A stretch of 7,938 nt of DNA from a bacterium. GTDB lineage: Bacteria; Hydrogenedentota; Hydrogenedentia; Hydrogenedentiales; SLHB01. The notes under the pieces are model-generated. The model searched no databases and was not told the origin of the DNA. It saw only the letters and a list, made by a program, of their open reading frames with translations. A program made the position numbers and the translations under genes. Numbering within the stretch: position 1 is the stretch's first letter; every line of letters starts with the position of its first letter. Shown here piece after piece: positions 4,236 through 7,938 of the stretch. The stretch lies in assembly GCA_024231375.1 (NCBI GenBank), contig JAAEQP010000932.1, positions 1 to 7,938 on the forward strand, given 5' to 3'.

Positions 4236-7200
4236 ATGAAGAGCACACACAAGACCGCCGATCGAGACCCAAAGCGCCGGGAAGATGCCTACTTCCCCTT
4301 CGGAGTACCCGTGTCCCGATCCGCCCGTGAAGGGCTCGGCATCGACGAGATCACGGGGATGATGGAATCACACGGCGTGGTGTATGCCGCGCGGGAACTG
4401 GCCGGTCGTATGGCGCCCGCCTTGGCTTCCCCCGGGATCGCGGAACCCATCCGCGCAGGCGAACTGCTTGTGGCGGAATTGGTCCAAGGGGCGTTGCGCG
4501 CCGTCATTGACCACTATTGTGCCGACCAGAACCCGGGTTCCTTGTTGCGGGGCGTGGACTGGGTCCGTGCGTCGAGAGGGGCGGACGCGGCCGACGAATC
4601 GGCCAGGGCCTTCGTGGAACTGTACCCCCCGGAAGCGGGCGCGCCGGATGCTGCCGCGTACCTGGCGGAACGTGTCGGAGATCGCGGCCGCGTCGAGATT
4701 GCGGTGGAAGAACTGGTGCTGCTGTACCTGGCCACCGCGAACCGGGCCATGACGCGGTTGTCCGAGTTGTTCGCGGACGACGAACTGCAACGCCGCGCGC
4801 CGTACCGCGGCCTGGTCGAGGGACTTGCCGAGTTTTACGGGTCCGAACCGACCGTGGCCGAGTTGGACGCGCCGCTGTTCGACTGCCTGTTCGCGCCGCT
4901 GAAAGCCGCGCCCGATTCGTTGGACGGCCAGTTGGACTACATCCGAAGCCATTGGAAGGACGTGCTGCCCGAGGAATTTCTCGAACGCGTCAGCGTGGCC
5001 GACGGCGTGGTGCAGGAGGAAACGCGATTCCGCGGCGTGGGCCCCGGCCCGACCGAGGTGCTGTCGTTCCCCGGCGGTGCGGACGATGTGGGCCATTTCT
5101 ACGCCGAACCGGAACGGTTTTCCGATGACGCCGACTGGATGTCGAACGTGGTGTTGATAGCCAAATCGGTCCACGTGTGGTTGGACCAGCTTTCGCGGCA
5201 CTACGGCCGCTGGATTCGACGGCTAGACGAGATCCCCGACGAGGAACTCGACCGGTTGGCCCGGTGGGGCTTCAACGGGGTGTGGCTGATAGGCGTGTGG
5301 GAACGGTCGGACGCGTCGCGCCGCATCAAAGAGATGACGGGTAATCCTGAGGCGGCCGCATCGGCCTATTCGCTTTTCGACTACCGCGTGGCCGCCGAAT
5401 TGGGCGGCGAGGAGGCGCTGGCGAATCTGCGCGACCGAGCGCGGAAACGGGGCATCCACCTGGCGAGCGATATGGTGCCCAACCATGTAGGTCTGTTCTC
5501 GAAGTGGGTGGTCGAACACCCGCAATGGTTCGTCCAATTGGATCATCCGCCGTACCCGGGCTACTCGTTCACGGGCGAGAACCTGTCCCACGACGACCGG
5601 GTGGCCTTGTTTATCGAGGACGGCTACTGGGATCGCCAAGACGCCGCCGTGGTGTTCAAGCGTATCGACCGCGAATCGGGCGAAACCCGCTACATCTACC
5701 ACGGCAATGACGGCACGAGTATGCCGTGGAATGACACGGCCCAGTTGAACTACCTGAACCCGGACGTGCGGGAAGCCGTGCTGGACACCATCCTCCACGT
5801 GGCGCGGTTGTTCCCCATCATCCGGTTCGACGCGGCCATGACCCTCACCAAACGCCATTACCAGCGGCTGTGGTTCCCGAAACCCGGCGACGCGGGCGCC
5901 GTGCCGTCCCGCGCCGAGCACGGCATGACGCGGACCGAGTTCGACGAGTGCATGCCGGAGGAGTTCTGGCGGCAGGTGGTGGACCGGATCGCGGCCGAGG
6001 CGCCGAACACGCTGTTGTTGGCCGAAGCCTTCTGGTTGATGGAAGGGTTCTTTGTACGCACGCTGGGCATGCACCGCGTGTACAACAGCGCGTTCATGAA
6101 CATGCTGAAGATGGAAGAGAACGCCAACTACCGCACGACCGTGAAGAACGTGATCGAATTCAGCCCGCAAGTCCTGAAACGTTTCGTGAACTTCATGAGC
6201 AACCCCGACGAAGCGACGGCCGTCGAGCAGTTCGGACGCGGCGACAAGTACTACGGCGTGGCCGTGATGATGGCGACCATGCCGGGTCTGCCCATGTTCG
6301 GGCACGGGCAAGTCGAGGGGTTCACCGAGAAGTACGGCATGGAGTACCGGCGGGCCTATAAGGACGAGCATCCCGACGACGACATGGTGCGCCGTCATGA
6401 GACGTGCATCTTTCCTTTGCTGCGGCGCCGTTGGCTGTTCAGCGGGGTGGAGAACTTCGCCTTCTACGATTTCCACAGGGACGATGGGCATGTCGACGAG
6501 AACGTCTTCGCCCATTCGAACCGGGCGGGCGACGAACGTGCTGTCGTGCTGTATAACAACGCATTCCATACCACCCAGGGACGAATCAAGACATCGACGG
6601 CCGCCAACCGCGGCAGCGAGGAAGATGAACAGCTCGTCCGACCGACGCTAGCCGAAGCCCTCGACCTGAACACTGATGACGGAGTCTTCTACATCGTCCG
6701 CGATCACAAGGACGGCATCGAGTACATTCGGTCCGGCGCCAGCATCCGTGACGAGGGCCTATTCGTCCAGTTGGAAGCCTATCAGTACCACGTGTTCCTC
6801 GATTTTCGTGAGGTGGTGGACGAGGACGGGTCATGGGCTCAACTGGCGGAAGGGCTCGCGGGCCTCGGCGTGGACGATATGATGGAAGCGCACCGCGCCA
6901 TGGTGTTGGCGCCTTTGTTGGCTGCGTTCCGGGAGGCCGTCAACGGAAAGACTCTGGCTCAGTTGGTGGCCGACAGTGACGCGAAACCGAAGAAGGAAGC
7001 GTCCACAAAGGGGGCGAACAAACCCGCGAAGAAGAAGTCGGCGCGGAAGCCCAAGATCGCCGCACCCGCGTTCCAGAAGCCCATGGAAGCCTTCCTGGAA
7101 GGCTTGGCGGCCCAAGCGGGACGCCCCATCGCCGCGGCTGAGACCATCAAGGCCATGGAGGTGTGGTGTGCGCGATTGCGCGAGTTCCCGGATGCGGCGC

Positions 7201-7823
7201 AGGCCCTCGACCTCCCCGAAGAGACCTGTGCGTTTCTGACCGGTCGGCATGAGGATACGGACGAACGCGAGGCGTTGGACCGGATTGGCGCGGCGTGGGC
7301 CATTCTTCAACCGATTGGGCAGGCTTTGGCGCCGGGCATTGAAACGCGTGACGACGTCCCCGGCGCGGCGGCCCATTGGATGGACGAATGGCTGATGGCG
7401 CGGGGCGTGTCGGAAGCGTTCACCGAGTTGGGCCGCGAAGAATGGCGTGCGAAACTCGACACCAAACTCGTTCGCATCGCGTTGCACTACGTGCCCGTGT
7501 TGAGCGGCGCGGGCAAGCGGGCGGTCCGGCCGTTGTTCGCCCGGCTGCTGAACGACCCGGCCGTGCGCGATTACCTCTACATGAATCGGTTCGACGGCGT
7601 CCTCTGGCTGAACCGTGAACAGCTCCAGACCATGGTGTACTGGCTGTTCCTGTTCAGCGTCGTCACGTTGGTAACCGACACGTCTCTCGACGCCCGCGCG
7701 CGTACCGACGCCATCCAGCGCCGGTTCGAGGCCATGGACACCTTCCTCACCACCGCCGAGAAGGCCCATTACCAGGTGGAAGAGATCGTGGCGGCGTTGT
7801 CGGAAGAGGACGACCACGAATAG
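4236..7823 (+). CDS. Large cytoplasmic GH13 alpha-amylase-family protein with N- and C-terminal helical regions
   Basis: The product has 1195 residues; the ATG at 4236 has AGGA at 4227-4230, a 5-nt spacing. There is no signal peptide, so it is probably cytoplasmic and acts on alpha-glucans or maltodextrins. Residues 1 to about 300 are helical and unidentified. The GH13 barrel spans roughly 305-760. It shows GVWLIGVW (348-355), the SAYSLFDY segment (376-383), region I DMVPNH (412-417), region II RFD with nucleophile Asp532, region III LLAEAF with acid/base Glu597, and region IV as NFMSNPDE (652-659). In region IV the stabilising Asp658 is kept but Pro657 replaces the usual His. A beta-rich domain (about 760-850) follows. 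After it come a helical stretch, a Lys/Ala/Pro-rich linker (916-947) and a helical C-terminal region (948-1195) of unknown role. At 1195 residues it is about twice the size of a simple amylase. I recall similarly long proteins with the same NPDE motif in other phyla, so Pro may be a subfamily trait. Hydrolase, transferase or phosphorylase activity cannot be told apart here. Confidence 0.92.
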   Translation: MKSTHKTADRDPKRREDAYFPFGVPVSRSAREGLGIDEITGMMESHGVVYAARELAGRMAPALASPGIAEPIRAGELLVAELVQGALRAVIDHYCADQNPGSLLRGVDWVRASRGADAADESARAFVELYPPEAGAPDAAAYLAERVGDRGRVEIAVEELVLLYLATANRAMTRLSELFADDELQRRAPYRGLVEGLAEFYGSEPTVAELDAPLFDCLFAPLKAAPDSLDGQLDYIRSHWKDVLPEEFLERVSVADGVVQEETRFRGVGPGPTEVLSFPGGADDVGHFYAEPERFSDDADWMSNVVLIAKSVHVWLDQLSRHYGRWIRRLDEIPDEELDRLARWGFNGVWLIGVWERSDASRRIKEMTGNPEAAASAYSLFDYRVAAELGGEEALANLRDRARKRGIHLASDMVPNHVGLFSKWVVEHPQWFVQLDHPPYPGYSFTGENLSHDDRVALFIEDGYWDRQDAAVVFKRIDRESGETRYIYHGNDGTSMPWNDTAQLNYLNPDVREAVLDTILHVARLFPIIRFDAAMTLTKRHYQRLWFPKPGDAGAVPSRAEHGMTRTEFDECMPEEFWRQVVDRIAAEAPNTLLLAEAFWLMEGFFVRTLGMHRVYNSAFMNMLKMEENANYRTTVKNVIEFSPQVLKRFVNFMSNPDEATAVEQFGRGDKYYGVAVMMATMPGLPMFGHGQVEGFTEKYGMEYRRAYKDEHPDDDMVRRHETCIFPLLRRRWLFSGVENFAFYDFHRDDGHVDENVFAHSNRAGDERAVVLYNNAFHTTQGRIKTSTAANRGSEEDEQLVRPTLAEALDLNTDDGVFYIVRDHKDGIEYIRSGASIRDEGLFVQLEAYQYHVFLDFREVVDEDGSWAQLAEGLAGLGVDDMMEAHRAMVLAPLLAAFREAVNGKTLAQLVADSDAKPKKEASTKGANKPAKKKSARKPKIAAPAFQKPMEAFLEGLAAQAGRPIAAAETIKAMEVWCARLREFPDAAQALDLPEETCAFLTGRHEDTDEREALDRIGAAWAILQPIGQALAPGIETRDDVPGAAAHWMDEWLMARGVSEAFTELGREEWRAKLDTKLVRIALHYVPVLSGAGKRAVRPLFARLLNDPAVRDYLYMNRFDGVLWLNREQLQTMVYWLFLFSVVTLVTDTSLDARARTDAIQRRFEAMDTFLTTAEKAHYQVEEIVAALSEEDDHE

Positions 7824-7852
7824 GCACGAATCGGATCACGAATTGCCTCATC

Positions 7853-7865
7853 GCGGCGTAGCCGC
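7853..7865. other. Small hairpin downstream of the GH13 gene
   Basis: GCGGC-GTA-GCCGC starts 29 bp after the GH13 stop codon. The stem is only 5 bp and is followed by an A/G-rich stretch, not T residues, so a rho-independent terminator is doubtful. Confidence 0.25.
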
Positions 7866-7911
7866 AACCAAAAGGGGAAGGCGCACTGCCCACCGACTGT
7901 CTGGAGGGGCG

Positions 7912-7938
7912 ATGACCGGCGAGGGCGCCGGTCCCACA
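7912..7938 (+). CDS. Possible start of a downstream gene, nine codons visible (or non-coding repeat)
   Basis: An ATG at 7912 is preceded by GGAGGGG (7903-7909). Only MTGEGAGPT can be read before the right edge. The Shine-Dalgarno-like run makes a start conceivable, but the same bases form the palindrome at 7914-7933, and nine residues cannot be identified. A repeat element is an equally good or better explanation. Confidence 0.2.
7914..7933. repeat. Palindrome GACCGGC-N6-GCCGGTC at the right edge
   Basis: Perfect 7-bp arms flank a GAGGGC loop. This is the third kind of strong inverted repeat in gaps between genes of this window. It may belong to a longer element cut by the edge, or lie inside a gene that begins at 7912. 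Confidence 0.35.

Noticed and set aside
5223..6569. Minus-strand open frame of 448 codons inside the GH13 gene
   Set aside because: Antisense to conserved GH13 motifs I to IV; His/Val/Arg-rich with no motif of its own.
6831..7817. Minus-strand open frame of 328 codons at the GH13 3' end
   Set aside because: Antisense shadow. The plus frame continues unbroken from the catalytic domain through the linker to the stop at 7821-7823.

Overview
This 7.9-kb window is GC-rich bacterial DNA carrying a carbohydrate-active enzyme locus. It holds one leftward gene cut by the left edge (about 2-1006) and three complete rightward genes: a secreted GH33-type sialidase (1183-2325), a secreted five-bladed beta-propeller protein resembling the GH32/GH43 superfamily (2490-3905), and a large cytoplasmic GH13 alpha-amylase-family protein (4236-7823). 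No rRNA, tRNA, CRISPR array, transposase or phage gene is visible. High GC, clear Shine-Dalgarno sites, Sec-type signal peptides, stand-alone secreted glycosidases and dispersed palindromic repeats fit a polysaccharide-degrading environmental bacterium of the Planctomycetes/Lentisphaerae/Hydrogenedentes kind. That placement is inference; no marker gene fixes it.

Layout. The left-edge protein (335 residues visible) is divergent from the sialidase across a 176-bp region. That region holds a promoter candidate for each direction and three short inverted repeats that could be operators. The sialidase shows five Asp boxes, the Arg triad, the acid/base Asp and the Tyr/Glu pair, so it should be active. 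A 164-bp gap follows, much of it filled by an imperfect palindromic element of about 75 bp (2382-2456), and then the propeller gene with its own strong ribosome binding site. A 330-bp non-coding stretch (3906-4235) comes next. It holds a GC hairpin, a second palindromic repeat of the GTCATxCTGAGC type, a pyrimidine-rich tract and the leader of the GH13 gene. The last 115 bases hold a small hairpin and a palindrome that overlaps a possible next start codon.

How the genes may work together (inference). The three proteins on the left look exported and could act on glycans outside the cytoplasm: sialic acid removal by the GH33 enzyme, with other glycosidase-like activities from its neighbours. 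The GH13 protein lacks a signal peptide and probably handles alpha-glucan or maltodextrin inside the cell. It is separated from the others by repeats and need not share their regulation. I see no wholly new system. The most unusual points are the GH13 protein, with a Pro in place of the usual catalytic-region His and large uncharacterised helical flanks, the unidentified left-edge protein, and the three unrelated palindromic elements between genes.
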